This document shows, one piece after another, positions 9,872 to 18,509 of a DNA stretch of 64,000 nt. This stretch comes from Nocardia sp. CC227C. GTDB taxonomy: Bacteria; Actinomycetota; Actinomycetes; Mycobacteriales; Mycobacteriaceae. Location of the stretch: the NCBI RefSeq assembly GCF_030767025.1, contig NZ_JASITE010000021.1, positions 1 through 64,000 of the forward strand, given 5' to 3'. Positions within the stretch are counted from its first letter, which is position 1. Each line of letters opens with the position of its first letter. The notes below the pieces were generated by a model. That model ran no database searches, was not told where the DNA came from, and saw nothing but the letters and a program-made list of their open reading frames with translations. Both the position numbers and the translations under genes were made by a program.

Positions 9872-10287
9872 GTCGACTCCTCCTCGGAAATGGTGAACAC
9901 CACCACGGCGATGGCGAAACCGCCGCTGTGGGACAGCGAGACGTCCATGGCCTCGACGCCGCGCGCGGCGGCCGCCGTCGCCGCCACCCCGGACAGCCGC
10001 AGACGCGGTCGACCGCTGGTGGAGTTGACGACTTCGATGTCGCGCCAAGGCATTCCGGCACCGAACGCCTTCACCACCGCTTCCTTGGCGGCGAATCGCG
10101 CGGCCAGGTGCTCCGCGCGGCGGCGACGCCCGTGCGCGTAGGCGAGTTCGCGTTCGGTGAAGATCTCCACCGCCAGCGCGGGCTGGTCGGACAACAGCGT
10201 CCGCACCCGCTCCACCGCGGCGATATCCACCCCGACGCTGACCCGGGAGCGGGATCCCGGGATCGTCTCCACCCGCCCCGCGGTCAT
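9868..10287 (-). CDS. acpS: Holo-ACP synthase (phosphopantetheinyl transferase, AcpS type)
   Basis: 139 aa. Transfers 4'-phosphopantetheine from CoA to the Ser of an ACP. VGVDIAAVERV includes Asp21, RFAAKEAVVKAFG includes Glu69 (the metal-binding acid and following basic helix of the family), and SLSHSGGFAIAVV is the C-terminal signature. The ATG at 10287 directly follows the TAG stop of the ACP gene with no base between them, so carrier and activating enzyme are made together. A dedicated AcpS fits a synthase whose atypical ACP may not be served by the housekeeping enzyme. Confidence 0.92.
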   Translation of the reverse strand: MTAGRVETIPGSRSRVSVGVDIAAVERVRTLLSDQPALAVEIFTERELAYAHGRRRRAEHLAARFAAKEAVVKAFGAGMPWRDIEVVNSTSGRPRLRLSGVAATAAAARGVEAMDVSLSHSGGFAIAVVVFTISEEEST

Positions 10288-10704
10288 CTAGCTCACATCC
10301 GCGGCGAGCGCCGCGCGCGCGGTGGTCATCTCGGCCAGGTTGCGCACGGTGAACAGGGTCATCACCTGGTCGGCGGTGATCTTGCCCGCCAGCTCCGTCG
10401 GGTCGATCTGCGGCAGGACGGTGGCCAGCTGCGCCAATCCGGCGGGAGTGAGCACGCCGTCGGCGTCCTCCCACTCCTCGTCGGTCAGCTCGCCCTGCAG
10501 CAGCTCGGCGATCTCGGCGGCCTGGATCTTCACCCCGACCTTGCGCTCGATCCGGAACAGGATGTCGAGCAGGTCGATGGATTCGGCTCCGAGCTCGCCC
10601 AGCACGGTGGCGTCGGGCTCCACCTCGTCGATATCGAGGCCGACCGCCTCGGCGACGGACTGCTGGACGGCCGCGAGGGTCTGCGCGGAGGTCTCGGTGG
10701 TCAT
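10288..10704 (-). CDS. Acyl carrier protein with long C-terminal extension
   Basis: 138 aa, against about 80 for a normal ACP. Residues 1-80 form the carrier domain with the phosphopantetheine Ser42 in LGAESIDLLDILFRIER, a variant of the usual DSL motif. The remaining 58 residues (from about ADGVLTPAG to AALAADVS) include a PQIDPTELAGKITADQVMTL stretch and are predicted helical; they are not part of a standard ACP. Similar ESIDxLD carriers occur in discrete-enzyme polyene pathways, from memory. Overlaps fabD at the 5' side (ATGA) and abuts acpS at the 3' side. It is the only ACP seen in the operon. Confidence 0.88.
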   Translation of the reverse strand: MTTETSAQTLAAVQQSVAEAVGLDIDEVEPDATVLGELGAESIDLLDILFRIERKVGVKIQAAEIAELLQGELTDEEWEDADGVLTPAGLAQLATVLPQIDPTELAGKITADQVMTLFTVRNLAEMTTARAALAADVS

Positions 10705-11702
10705 GGCAGGGTTCCTTCCTGATCGCGAATCTCACGGATCGCCGCGTCGATGCGGCGGGCGTCGCCGGTGCTGAGCACCGTGCGGTTTTCGACTGTGCGC
10801 TTGGCGAAACCGGTGAGGACCCGCCCGGGCCCCACCTCCAGATAGGCTGTGGCGCCGTACCGTTCGGCGGCGGCGAGTACGTCTGTCCAGCGCACCGGAC
10901 AGGCCAGCTGCCGGCGCAGCAGTCCGCGGGCATCGGCGCCGGAGGCGAGCGCCGCACCGGTGACCGAGCTGATCACCGGCAGGCGGGCGGGTCCGAAGGT
11001 GTGCCGGGCCAGCTCGTCGGCGAACTCCGCCTCGATCTCGGCCATCAACGAACAGTGGAAGGGCGCACCGACTTCCAGCAGCACGACCTTCTCCGCGCCG
11101 GCCGTGCGGACCGCCTCGGCCACCTCGTCCAGGGCGGCGCGGTGACCCGACACCACGGTCTGGCGGGCGTCGTTGTAGTTGGCCACCTCGGCGACACCCG
11201 CGCCCCCGCGCTCGGCGCAAGCGCGCTCCACCGCCGCGGCGGGCAGGCCGATCACCGCCAGCATGCCGCCGTCGGTCCGCTCGGCCACCCGGGCCATCAA
11301 TTCACCGCGCCGGCGCACCAGGGCGAAAGCCGATTCCAGCGTCAGCACCCCGGCCGCCACCAGCGCGGTGAACTCCCCGAGGCTGTGCCCGGCCACGGCA
11401 GCGGGCCGAAATCCCGCGGTGCGCAGCACCTCCCAGGTGGCGAGACTGGTCGCCAGCACCGCCGGCTGCGTGATGTCGGTGCGGGTCAGATCGCCCTTGA
11501 CGCCGGTGACACACAGGCGGCTGAGTTCGATTCCGGCCGCGGCGTCGGCGGCACGGAAGATCGGCTCGGCCGCGCCCGGATGGTGCTCGAGCAGATGGGC
11601 CGCCATCCCGGCCCGCTGTGATCCCTGCCCGGGGAACATGGCCAGACTCGCCGCGCCGGGCGCGGGCGGCGGCACGGTGGCGCTCGTCATGGTCGATGTC
11701 AT
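10701..11702 (-). CDS. fabD: Malonyl-CoA:ACP transacylase
   Basis: 333 aa. Loads malonyl (or other extender) units onto ACP. Motifs: FPGQGSQ with GQGSQ at 25-29, nucleophile Ser107 in AGHSLGEF, catalytic His216 in APFHCSLM. The segment GAPFHC, rather than one tuned to methylmalonate, is compatible with malonate, but substrate choice cannot be settled by eye. Two in-frame ATGs exist (11702, 11690); 11702 is used because it overlaps the accE stop (ATGA). It couples extender-unit supply from the carboxylase genes to the ACP gene directly downstream. Confidence 0.92.
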   Translation of the reverse strand: MTSTMTSATVPPPAPGAASLAMFPGQGSQRAGMAAHLLEHHPGAAEPIFRAADAAAGIELSRLCVTGVKGDLTRTDITQPAVLATSLATWEVLRTAGFRPAAVAGHSLGEFTALVAAGVLTLESAFALVRRRGELMARVAERTDGGMLAVIGLPAAAVERACAERGGAGVAEVANYNDARQTVVSGHRAALDEVAEAVRTAGAEKVVLLEVGAPFHCSLMAEIEAEFADELARHTFGPARLPVISSVTGAALASGADARGLLRRQLACPVRWTDVLAAAERYGATAYLEVGPGRVLTGFAKRTVENRTVLSTGDARRIDAAIREIRDQEGTLP

Positions 11703-11953
11703 CGCTGCTCCTCTGCCCACCGCGGGGCGGCGCGGTCGGGATGCCGGTGGATACGGGCGGCCGTGCCCCACGCCGCCGGGGCCTTGTGGTAGCGGAAGCC
11801 GTGACCGGACCGCCAGGCGCTCGGGGGCAGCCGGTGCTCGCGGCGTACCGGCGCGGCGCCGCCCGCCGCCAGCGCCGCGAGCACCGTGACGACGGCTGCG
11901 ATGTCGACGTCATCGGGATTGCCCCGCGTGATCACGATGTCCGGCGCGTTCAC
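11699..11953 (-). CDS. Acyl-CoA carboxylase epsilon subunit
   Basis: 84 aa. Small actinobacterial subunit that binds and stimulates acyl-CoA carboxylase beta hexamers. The N-terminal ITRGNPDDVDIAAVVTVLAAL matches the family pattern (RGNP followed by an Asp/Glu-rich, Ala/Val-rich helix), and a basic Trp-containing tail follows. The GTG start at 11953 overlaps the accD stop (GTGA), and its own stop overlaps fabD. Being so short, it would be easy to miss inside a larger spurious frame reaching 13264. Confidence 0.82.
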   Translation of the reverse strand: MNAPDIVITRGNPDDVDIAAVVTVLAALAAGGAAPVRREHRLPPSAWRSGHGFRYHKAPAAWGTAARIHRHPDRAAPRWAEEQR

Positions 11954-13554
11954 AGCGGAATGTTCCCGTGCTTGCGGATGGGGGTGGCGGCGCGCTTGGC
12001 GGCGAGCATGTCCAGCGCGCCGATGAGGACGCGGCGGGTGTCGGCCGGATCGATCACGTCGTCGACGTGGCCGCGTCGCGCGGCCACCAGCGGGTGCATG
12101 AGTTCGTCCCGATAGTCCTCGATCAGGGTGCGGCGCATGGCATCCGGATCCGGCGCGGCGGCGATGCGCTTGCGGAAGACGATATTGGCGGCGGCCTCCG
12201 CGCCCATGACCGCGGTCTGGTTGGTCGGCCAGGCGAAGGAGAGGTCGGCTCCGATGGACTTGGAGTCCATCACGATGTAGGCCCCGCCGAACGCCTTGCG
12301 CAGGATGACCTGGATCCGCGGCACCGTCGCCTCGCAGTAGGCGTACAGCAGTTTCGCGCCCCGCCGGATGATGGCGTCGTGCTCCTGGCCCACGCCGGGC
12401 AGGAAGCCGGGCACGTCGACGAGGGTGACCAGCGGGATGTTGAACGCGTCGCACATGCGCACGAAACGCGCCGCCTTCTCCGAGGCGTCGATGTCGATCA
12501 CCCCGGCCAGCACGGCGGGCTGGTTGCCGACGATGCCGACCACTTTGCCGTCGAGCCGGGCGAGCGCGCAGATGATATTGCGTGCCCACCGCTCGTGGAC
12601 CTCCAGATACTCGCCGTCGTCGACGATATCGGCGATCACCAGACGCATGTCGTAGGGCGCGCGGTCGTCGGCTGGCACGATGGCGGCCAGTTCCGCACAG
12701 CGACGATCGGCGGGGTCGGGCGTCCACGCCTCCGGTGGCGTTTCCTGGTTGTTGGCGGGGAGATAGCCCAGCAGGGTGCGCACGTCCTCGAAGCAGCTGC
12801 GCTCGTCCGGCGCCACGAACGAGGCCACCCCGGTGGTTTCGGCGTGCACCGTGGCCCCGCCCAACTGCTCCTGGCTGACCTGCTCGCCGGTCACCTCGCG
12901 CACCACGTCCGGACCCGTGATGAACATGGTGCCGGTGCCCTCCACCATGAAGGTGAAGTCGGTGAGCGCCGGGGAGTACACCGCCCCGCCCGCACACGAC
13001 CCGAGGATCACGCTGATCTGGGGCACCACTCCCGAGGCACGCACATTGCGGGCGAACAGGCCGCCGAAACCGGCCAGGGCGTCGATACCCTCCTGAATGC
13101 GCGCTCCCCCACCGTCGTTCAGCCCGATGATGGGTGCGCCGCAGGCATCGGCGAGGTCGAACAGCTGATGCAGCTTGCGGGCGAACACGGCGCCCAACGC
13201 CCCGCCCCGCACCCGGGCGTCGTGGGCGAAGACGAAGACCCGGCGGCCGTCGATCCGGCCCCACCCGACGACCACGCCGTCACCGGGGGGATGGGATTCC
13301 TCCATACCGAAGCCGACAGCCCGGTGCTCGGCGAAAACCCCTATCTCGCTGAATGTTCCGTCATCGAGCAGGGTCTCGATGCGGGTGCGGGCGTCGAGTT
13401 TGCCGCGCTCCCGGTGGCGGCGGTCGGCCGCTTCGTCCGCGGGGGCGTACGCCGCGGCACGCGCGGCGGACAGGGTGACCGCCGCCGCGCTCATTCCATC
13501 CACCACGGGCGACGGTTCGCGCAGTGGTGCTCGGATCTCTTCGTACAGGAACAT
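11950..13554 (-). CDS. Acyl-CoA carboxylase beta subunit (carboxyltransferase)
   Basis: 534 aa, typical AccD/PccB length. Transfers carboxyl from biotin to acetyl- or propionyl-CoA to make the extender unit. Motifs include GDGVVVGWG, GARIQEGIDALAGFGG and GSCAGGAVYSPALTDF in the N-terminal half, and VDVPGFLPGVGQEHDAIIRRGAKLLYAY and KAFGGAYIVMDSK stretches in the C-terminal half, as in actinobacterial beta subunits. The start at 13554 (MFLYEEIRAP) is chosen over an upstream extension because the residues before it look non-coding and AGGGG precedes it. First gene of the operon; no biotinylated alpha subunit is encoded nearby, so a shared housekeeping alpha subunit is presumably used. Confidence 0.92.
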   Translation of the reverse strand: MFLYEEIRAPLREPSPVVDGMSAAAVTLSAARAAAYAPADEAADRRHRERGKLDARTRIETLLDDGTFSEIGVFAEHRAVGFGMEESHPPGDGVVVGWGRIDGRRVFVFAHDARVRGGALGAVFARKLHQLFDLADACGAPIIGLNDGGGARIQEGIDALAGFGGLFARNVRASGVVPQISVILGSCAGGAVYSPALTDFTFMVEGTGTMFITGPDVVREVTGEQVSQEQLGGATVHAETTGVASFVAPDERSCFEDVRTLLGYLPANNQETPPEAWTPDPADRRCAELAAIVPADDRAPYDMRLVIADIVDDGEYLEVHERWARNIICALARLDGKVVGIVGNQPAVLAGVIDIDASEKAARFVRMCDAFNIPLVTLVDVPGFLPGVGQEHDAIIRRGAKLLYAYCEATVPRIQVILRKAFGGAYIVMDSKSIGADLSFAWPTNQTAVMGAEAAANIVFRKRIAAAPDPDAMRRTLIEDYRDELMHPLVAARRGHVDDVIDPADTRRVLIGALDMLAAKRAATPIRKHGNIPL

Positions 13555-14002
13555 AACCCCTACCTGACCCAGCTCTTTTCGATCGCTGTCGATGGTGGCC
13601 GGGTGACCTTGAATTTTTCTGGGAGGGGGTCTCGAGCACGACCGCACGGGACGTCGCACGGGGTTCGCAATCCGGATATTCGGTCCATTACCCGCATGAA
13701 TGATCCGACAACTAATTCTCGCGAGCTTTCAGCAATCCTCACCATGCAATCGCGAGCGATTTCGGGTACTGTGACCCAATTCACTGATCCGCCCCCGATC
13801 CAGGAGTGCGGGTACACTCGCGGGAGAATCGACAATGCCCCATAATTCGGGGTATCGAATCCCCGCTGCTATTCAACGTAGAATGCTTATCATCGTATTT
13901 ATCCAGTGTTCAACAGGTGGTAACAATTCGCAGAGCTTCAACCCATTGATCGAGAATCTTCACCGAATCGGGAATTTGCCACCAGCACCTGGGGGAAGCG
14001 CG
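13555..14002. promoter_or_regulatory. Divergent control region between the synthase operon and the SARP gene
   Basis: This 448-base gap is clearly less GC-rich than its surroundings and must hold the promoters of the minus-strand operon (first gene starts at 13554) and of the plus-strand SARP gene. It contains a GCACGGG direct repeat at 13644-13662 and an imperfect GGGG-TATCGAAT-CCCC dyad near 13854. I could not pick a convincing -35/-10 pair. An open frame from ATG 13835 runs into the SARP gene but its first 56 codons look non-coding. Confidence 0.6.
13644..13662. repeat. GCACGGG direct repeat, candidate SARP box
   Basis: Two exact GCACGGG heptamers, at 13644-13650 and 13656-13662, are separated by ACGTC, giving a 12-base period, and another GCACG lies at 13636-13640. 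SARP activators bind heptamer direct repeats, usually with a period of about 11 bases. The position, 90-108 bases upstream of the first carboxylase gene, is plausible, but the 12-base period is not ideal. Confidence 0.35.
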
Positions 14003-15847
14003 TTGTTCAGCATTCTCGGACCGATAGACCTGCGTGTCGAGGGAAAGACGATAAAGCTCGGACCGGCCAAACAGCGGGCCATCCTCGCCGCACTCCTCAT
14101 CGACCTGGACCGGCCCGTACCACTCGACGTCCTGGTCGAGCGAGTATGGGGCGACCGGCCACCAGCCGACGTCAGAAACCTGATCTATACGTATATCGCG
14201 CGCCTGCGCCGCACGCTCGCCTCCGCAGGAGACGACGAGTCGGCGCCCCGGCTCGAGCGGGTAGCCGGCGGGTACTGCCTGCAGGCTCGGCCCGAGCAGG
14301 TCGACCTCTACCTCTTCCGCAAACTGCTGCACCAGGCCCGCCAGCCCGAGCATTCCGAGGCCGAGCGCAGCGCGCTCATGGCCCGAGCGAACACGCTGTG
14401 GCACGGCGTCCCGCTGTCCGGGATCGGGGGCCGCTGGGCCGCGGCCATGCGGCACAGCCTGCAACAACTGCGCCACGAGGCCCTGGTCGAGTGGGCCGAC
14501 CTGGAAGTGCGGCTGGGTCGCCCACGGGCGGTCATCGACCCGCTCCGCCAAGCGTACGTGGAGAATCCACTGTCGGAATCGGTGGTCGCGCACCTGATGA
14601 TCGCACTGTACGCGGACGGCCGCAGCGCCGAGGCCCTGCAGCTGTTCGAGCGGATCCGCCAGCATCTGTCCGTCGAGATCGGCGCCGATCCCGGCATGCA
14701 ACTGCGGGTCGCCCACCGCGACATCCTGCAGGGCCGCGCCATCGGGCCGCGCGCCGACGGCCCGACGGCCGCCGGGCAACCGACACTGCCCGGCGCGGCC
14801 CCGACCGCAACCAGATTTCGCAGCGCCAACCTGCTGACCATCGACCTGCCCGATTTCGTGGGACGCGAACAGCACCTTTCCCGATTGCGCGCCGCATTGA
14901 CACCCGGCGACGGACCACTGCTGCCTTCGGTGTCGGTTCTCTACGGGCCCGCAGGATACGGAAAGACGACCATCGCGATTCGAGCGGCTTATCAACTGCG
15001 TCCCTCCTTTCCGTCCGGGCAATTATTCGTCGACCTCGCCGGAACCAGTGCCACGCCCCTGGCCCCGGCCACCGTGCTGGAAAGATTCCTGCGCGCACTC
15101 GGCGTATCCCGCTCGGAGATTCCGGACGACTTCGACGAACGCGCGGAAATGTATCGGGCATTGCTCGCCGATTCCCGCACCCTCGTCGTCCTGGACAATG
15201 CCGCCAATGAATCCCAGGTGGCGCCGCTACTGCCCGGCACCGGGAACTGCGGCGTTATCGTCACCTGCCGCCGCCGACCCTCCGTGCCCACCGGAGTTCC
15301 CGTAATTCGTGTCGGCGCGATGTCGCCCGAGGAATCCGTCACCATGTTGCGCCGCCTGGTGGGTGCACGGCTGGATCGAGAACCGGAGGCGGCGGCGCAG
15401 CTGCTCGAGTTCTGTGCCGGCTCGCCGCTGCTGCTGCGCATCGTCGGCGGGCGTCTCATCATGCGGCAGCACTGGACCGTGTCGCGGCTGGTGTCCCGGC
15501 TGCGCGACGACGACCGACTGCTGGGTGAGCTCGCCGACGGCCAGCACAACGCCGGTGCGCGGATAGCGGAGACCTTCGAAGCCATGGATCACGAAACCTG
15601 TTCGTTCTACCTGAAACTCGCCGACCTACCGGACCGGCCGATGGACGTCTCGACCGTCGCCGCCTCCCTCCGCCTGAGCGAAGCCGAGACCGAAGTGCGC
15701 CTCGAATACCTGTCCGACATCCACCTGGTGGAGGCCGTGCCCGGCACCGACCGCTATGTCGTGCCGAAGCTCAACCGCCTCTACGCCCGGACGATGTCGC
15801 CACGGCCGGAGGTGATCCGGCTGCCGAGCGGGGTGATCGGACTCTGA
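14003..15847 (+). CDS. SARP-family transcriptional activator with NB-ARC domain
   Basis: 614 aa, cytosolic DNA-binding regulator. Residues 1-95 form the OmpR-like winged helix (LFSILGPIDLRVEG, LGPAKQRAILAALL, VWGDRPPADVRNLIYTYIARLRR). Residues about 100-250 are the bacterial transcriptional activation domain (DLYLFRKLLHQA, LYADGRSAEALQLFERIR, EIGADPGMQL). An NB-ARC-type ATPase follows with Walker A YGPAGYGKTT and the motif TLVVLDNA, then a helical C-terminus. This is the AfsR/DnrI/RedD class, which activates secondary-metabolite clusters. The TTG at 14003 is preferred: it has GGGGGAAG about 8 bases upstream and starts exactly at the conserved domain. Faces the synthase operon divergently, so it is the likely pathway-specific activator. 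Confidence 0.88.
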   Translation: MFSILGPIDLRVEGKTIKLGPAKQRAILAALLIDLDRPVPLDVLVERVWGDRPPADVRNLIYTYIARLRRTLASAGDDESAPRLERVAGGYCLQARPEQVDLYLFRKLLHQARQPEHSEAERSALMARANTLWHGVPLSGIGGRWAAAMRHSLQQLRHEALVEWADLEVRLGRPRAVIDPLRQAYVENPLSESVVAHLMIALYADGRSAEALQLFERIRQHLSVEIGADPGMQLRVAHRDILQGRAIGPRADGPTAAGQPTLPGAAPTATRFRSANLLTIDLPDFVGREQHLSRLRAALTPGDGPLLPSVSVLYGPAGYGKTTIAIRAAYQLRPSFPSGQLFVDLAGTSATPLAPATVLERFLRALGVSRSEIPDDFDERAEMYRALLADSRTLVVLDNAANESQVAPLLPGTGNCGVIVTCRRRPSVPTGVPVIRVGAMSPEESVTMLRRLVGARLDREPEAAAQLLEFCAGSPLLLRIVGGRLIMRQHWTVSRLVSRLRDDDRLLGELADGQHNAGARIAETFEAMDHETCSFYLKLADLPDRPMDVSTVAASLRLSEAETEVRLEYLSDIHLVEAVPGTDRYVVPKLNRLYARTMSPRPEVIRLPSGVIGL

Positions 15848-15855
15848 CCATCCGT

Positions 15856-15868
15856 CCCGCCGGGCGGG
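15856..15868. terminator. Short GC-rich palindrome between convergent genes
   Basis: CCCGCC-G-GGCGGG lies in the 40-base gap between the converging SARP and GMC oxidoreductase genes. The one-base centre means the hairpin would have to open its innermost pairs, and there is no T-run, so termination is plausible from position only. Confidence 0.3.
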
Positions 15869-15887
15869 TGCGCGGGGTGGTCGCGCC

Positions 15888-17498
15888 TCACCGGCTCACC
15901 ACCCCGTCTTCGGCGTCACGGCGCTCCCGGTCGCCGACCAGCAGCGCCGCCGCCCGTTCGCCGATCATCAGCGCGTTCGCGTTGGTGTGCCCGCGAGGAA
16001 TTCGCGGGATCACCGAGGCGTCGGCCACCCGCAGTCCGGCCACTCCGTGGACCAGCAGAGTCGGCCCCACCACCGCGAGCGGATCGTCCGGCAGGCCCAT
16101 CCGACAGGTGCCGACCGGGTGGAACACCGTCGTCGCGGTGGCCCGCACGAAGTCGGCGATTCCGTCATCGGTGACCGGCAGCGGCGTCAACGGCGCGCCG
16201 ACCGCGGCCAGCAGCGGCTCGGTCGCCATGACCGCATCGGCGAAGCGGTAGCCCCGGATCAGCCCGTCCATATCGGCGGACGCGCTCAGATAGGCCGGAT
16301 CCACCCGGGGCATCCGCTCGGGATCGGCGTCGACGATATCCAGCCGCCCCCGGCTCTCCGGTTGCAGCAGCACCACGCTCACCGTGCGGCCCGAGACGAA
16401 ACCCCGTTCACCGAAGGCGATCGGCGACCAGATCAGCTCCAGGTCGGGAGCGGCCGAATCGCCGAAGAACGCTACGGCCTCACCGATATTCGAGGTGAGC
16501 GGCCCGCGCCGCTCCCGCTCGAACGCCAGTCGCGCCCGCGCGGTGTCGGCGTCGGCGAAACGGTCGGCACCGCGCACCGCGTAGGGCAGGTTCAGGATCA
16601 GGTGGTCGTGCAGATTCGCGCCCACACCCGGCAGTTCGACGCGCGGGCGGACCCCGGCTGCGACCAGCCGCTCCCCCGCGCCTATCCCGGACAGCTGGAG
16701 CAGTTGCGCCGATCCGATCACGCCCGCGCACAGCACTATCTCCCGCCGCGCCGCGATCAGCCGCCCGTCCACCTCGACCGCGACGGCCCGGTCGCGCTCG
16801 TCGAGGTGGATCCGCCGCACCCGTGCTCCGGTGCGGACCACCAGGTTGGCGCGCTCGCGTGCCGGGTGCAGATAGGCGTCGGCGGCGCTGAAACGCCGGC
16901 CCCGGCGCTGCGTCACCGGGGTGAGGGCGCATCCGGCGGCGGTGAGATGCCCGAGCCCGCCCACGATTTCGGGCAGCCCCACCGCCACGCAACCGGCGAG
17001 GAATGCGCGGGTACTCGGGTCCGGGTCGGCCGGGGGCGAGATCCACTGCGGGCCGGAATCGCCGTAGGTGATGCCGTCCGCGGGCGGGCCGGCCCACCGC
17101 TCCGCACGGCGTAGGTAGGGTGCGACCCGCTGCCAGGACCACAGCGGTCCGGCCACCTCGGCCCAATGGGTGAAGTCCCGCGGTTGACCGGGCACCCACA
17201 TTTGGAAGTTCATGGTCGACGAACCGCCCAGCACCTTGCCGCGCGGCCAGTCGACGGAACGCCCGGCCAATCCGGCCTGCGGTGTGGTCCGCGGCCCCCA
17301 GTCGACCTCGGAGCCGAACTGGCGCACCGAGTGCAGCGGTACCCGCAGGTCCGGATCGTCGTCCGGGCCGCCCGCCTCGAGCAGCAGCACCCGCAGCCGC
17401 CGCTGTTCGCTGAGGCGGGCGGCGAGTACACATCCGGCCGTGCCCGCACCCACCACTATGAAGTCGAATTCGTCTGCGACGCTGTCGATCTCACGCAT
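15888..17498 (-). CDS. GMC-family FAD oxidoreductase
   Basis: 536 aa. Flavin-dependent oxidation of alcohols, the reaction of the glucose-methanol-choline family. FAD-binding GAGTAG at residues 17-22, PRGKVLGGSSTMNFQMWVP (GMC signature 1 region), GVIGSAQLLQLSGIG (signature 2), and near the C-terminus HPVGTCRMG and PRGHTNANALMIGERAA, which carry the catalytic His and the His/Asn pair. Two adjacent ATGs occur at 17501 and 17498; the second is preferred because GGAGG lies 5 rather than 2 bases from it. Downstream of the NAD-dependent epimerase-like gene with a 28-base gap, so probably co-transcribed. Substrate unknown; tailoring of the cluster product is possible. Confidence 0.88.
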   Translation of the reverse strand: MREIDSVADEFDFIVVGAGTAGCVLAARLSEQRRLRVLLLEAGGPDDDPDLRVPLHSVRQFGSEVDWGPRTTPQAGLAGRSVDWPRGKVLGGSSTMNFQMWVPGQPRDFTHWAEVAGPLWSWQRVAPYLRRAERWAGPPADGITYGDSGPQWISPPADPDPSTRAFLAGCVAVGLPEIVGGLGHLTAAGCALTPVTQRRGRRFSAADAYLHPARERANLVVRTGARVRRIHLDERDRAVAVEVDGRLIAARREIVLCAGVIGSAQLLQLSGIGAGERLVAAGVRPRVELPGVGANLHDHLILNLPYAVRGADRFADADTARARLAFERERRGPLTSNIGEAVAFFGDSAAPDLELIWSPIAFGERGFVSGRTVSVVLLQPESRGRLDIVDADPERMPRVDPAYLSASADMDGLIRGYRFADAVMATEPLLAAVGAPLTPLPVTDDGIADFVRATATTVFHPVGTCRMGLPDDPLAVVGPTLLVHGVAGLRVADASVIPRIPRGHTNANALMIGERAAALLVGDRERRDAEDGVVSR

Positions 17499-17526
17499 CA
17501 TGTCCTCCGGGCGCGGGAGCGGCCGG

Positions 17527-18396
17527 TCAGTTGGCCGCGAGTTCCGCCAGCAGCGTCGGCTGCGTGGGCGTCCAGCCCAGCTCCTTGGCGGCCTTGGCCG
17601 AGGTGGCGACCTGATCCAGCAGGAAGGCGTCCACCATGACGCTCCAGTACTGGCGCGCCTCCTCGGGATCCCAGTCCCGCACGGCCGCGCCGCTCTTCTC
17701 GGCGACCACCCGCGCGGCGTCGCGGACCCGCACGGACTCGTCCAGGGTGCCCAGGTACACGGCGCCGGCCGGAGCGGATTCGGTGGCCAGCGCGTACAGC
17801 TCACCGAGATCGTCGGCGTGGATGACCGACCAGCGGTTGGAGCCGTCGCCGAAGTGCCGGACCACCTGCCCCTCGGCGCTGTCCTGCGGGCTCAGCAGCA
17901 TGGGCACGTAGCCGCGGCCGCCGCCGTAGACGAGCCCCGGACGGATGCGCACGGTGCGCACCCCCCGTTCGGCCGCGGCCCGCTCCAGCAGTTCCTCCAC
18001 CGCCGGACGCCAGGCGACCACCATGGGCGGGTCGAACGGCGACTGCTCGGTCACCGGCGTGTCGCCGGTATTGCCGTGCAGCCAGAGCCCGCTGGTGTAG
18101 ACGAACCCCTTCCCGGTGCCCTCGAAGGCCGCGAGCACCGCCGTGACCACCGTGTTGTCCAGTTCGGCGGAGCGCTCGTCATTGCTGGAGGCGGTGTGCA
18201 CCGCGGCGTCGACGCCGGAGAGCGCCACCGTCAGCGCCCGCGGGTCGAACAGGTCGGCCACCAGGGGTTCGACATCGTCGGGCACCGGCCGATCGGTGCC
18301 GGTGACGGTGCCGACCACGGTATGGCCGCGACCGGTGAGGGCGCGCGCCACGGCACTGCCGATTGTTCCTGAGACACCGGTTACCAACACTCGCAT
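17527..18396 (-). CDS. NAD-dependent epimerase/dehydratase family protein (extended SDR)
   Basis: 289 aa. N-terminal Rossmann motif TGVSGTIG, and HTASSNDERS and FVYTSGLWLHG stretches as in atypical or extended SDRs. The usual YxxxK is not obvious in the canonical place (the region after GLWLHG reads TPVTEQSPFDPP), so catalysis may differ or it may be a reductase of the NmrA-like type. ATG 18396 with AAGGAG 7 bases upstream. Transcribed away from a TetR gene whose promoter region shares a TTTCTA/TAGAAA dyad, the usual arrangement for TetR repression of a divergent oxidoreductase operon. Confidence 0.8.
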   Translation of the reverse strand: MRVLVTGVSGTIGSAVARALTGRGHTVVGTVTGTDRPVPDDVEPLVADLFDPRALTVALSGVDAAVHTASSNDERSAELDNTVVTAVLAAFEGTGKGFVYTSGLWLHGNTGDTPVTEQSPFDPPMVVAWRPAVEELLERAAAERGVRTVRIRPGLVYGGGRGYVPMLLSPQDSAEGQVVRHFGDGSNRWSVIHADDLGELYALATESAPAGAVYLGTLDESVRVRDAARVVAEKSGAAVRDWDPEEARQYWSVMVDAFLLDQVATSAKAAKELGWTPTQPTLLAELAAN

Positions 18397-18425
18397 CGGA
18401 TTACTCCTTGTCCTGTCACTGCTAG

Positions 18426-18490
18426 TTTCTATCAACGTTAGAAATTGACTGTAGAGGGCCGTGCGATGATTGTCTACCGTTGTTAGAAAT
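18426..18490. promoter_or_regulatory. TetR-type operator in the divergent promoter
   Basis: TTTCTA (18426-18431) and TAGAAA (18439-18444) form an inverted repeat with a 7-base centre. The half-site GTTAGAAAT recurs exactly at 18437-18445 and 18482-18490. The elements lie between the SDR gene (minus, start 18396) and the TetR gene (plus, start 18510), so one regulator could control both directions. Confidence 0.6.
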
Positions 18491-18509
18491 CCGACGAGGA
18501 GAGCTGCCA

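Noticed and set aside
13835..14002. ATG 13835 as the SARP start, adding 56 residues
   Set aside because: The extension has no ribosome site and an odd composition; TTG 14003 has GGGGGAAG at a good distance and begins exactly at the conserved domain.
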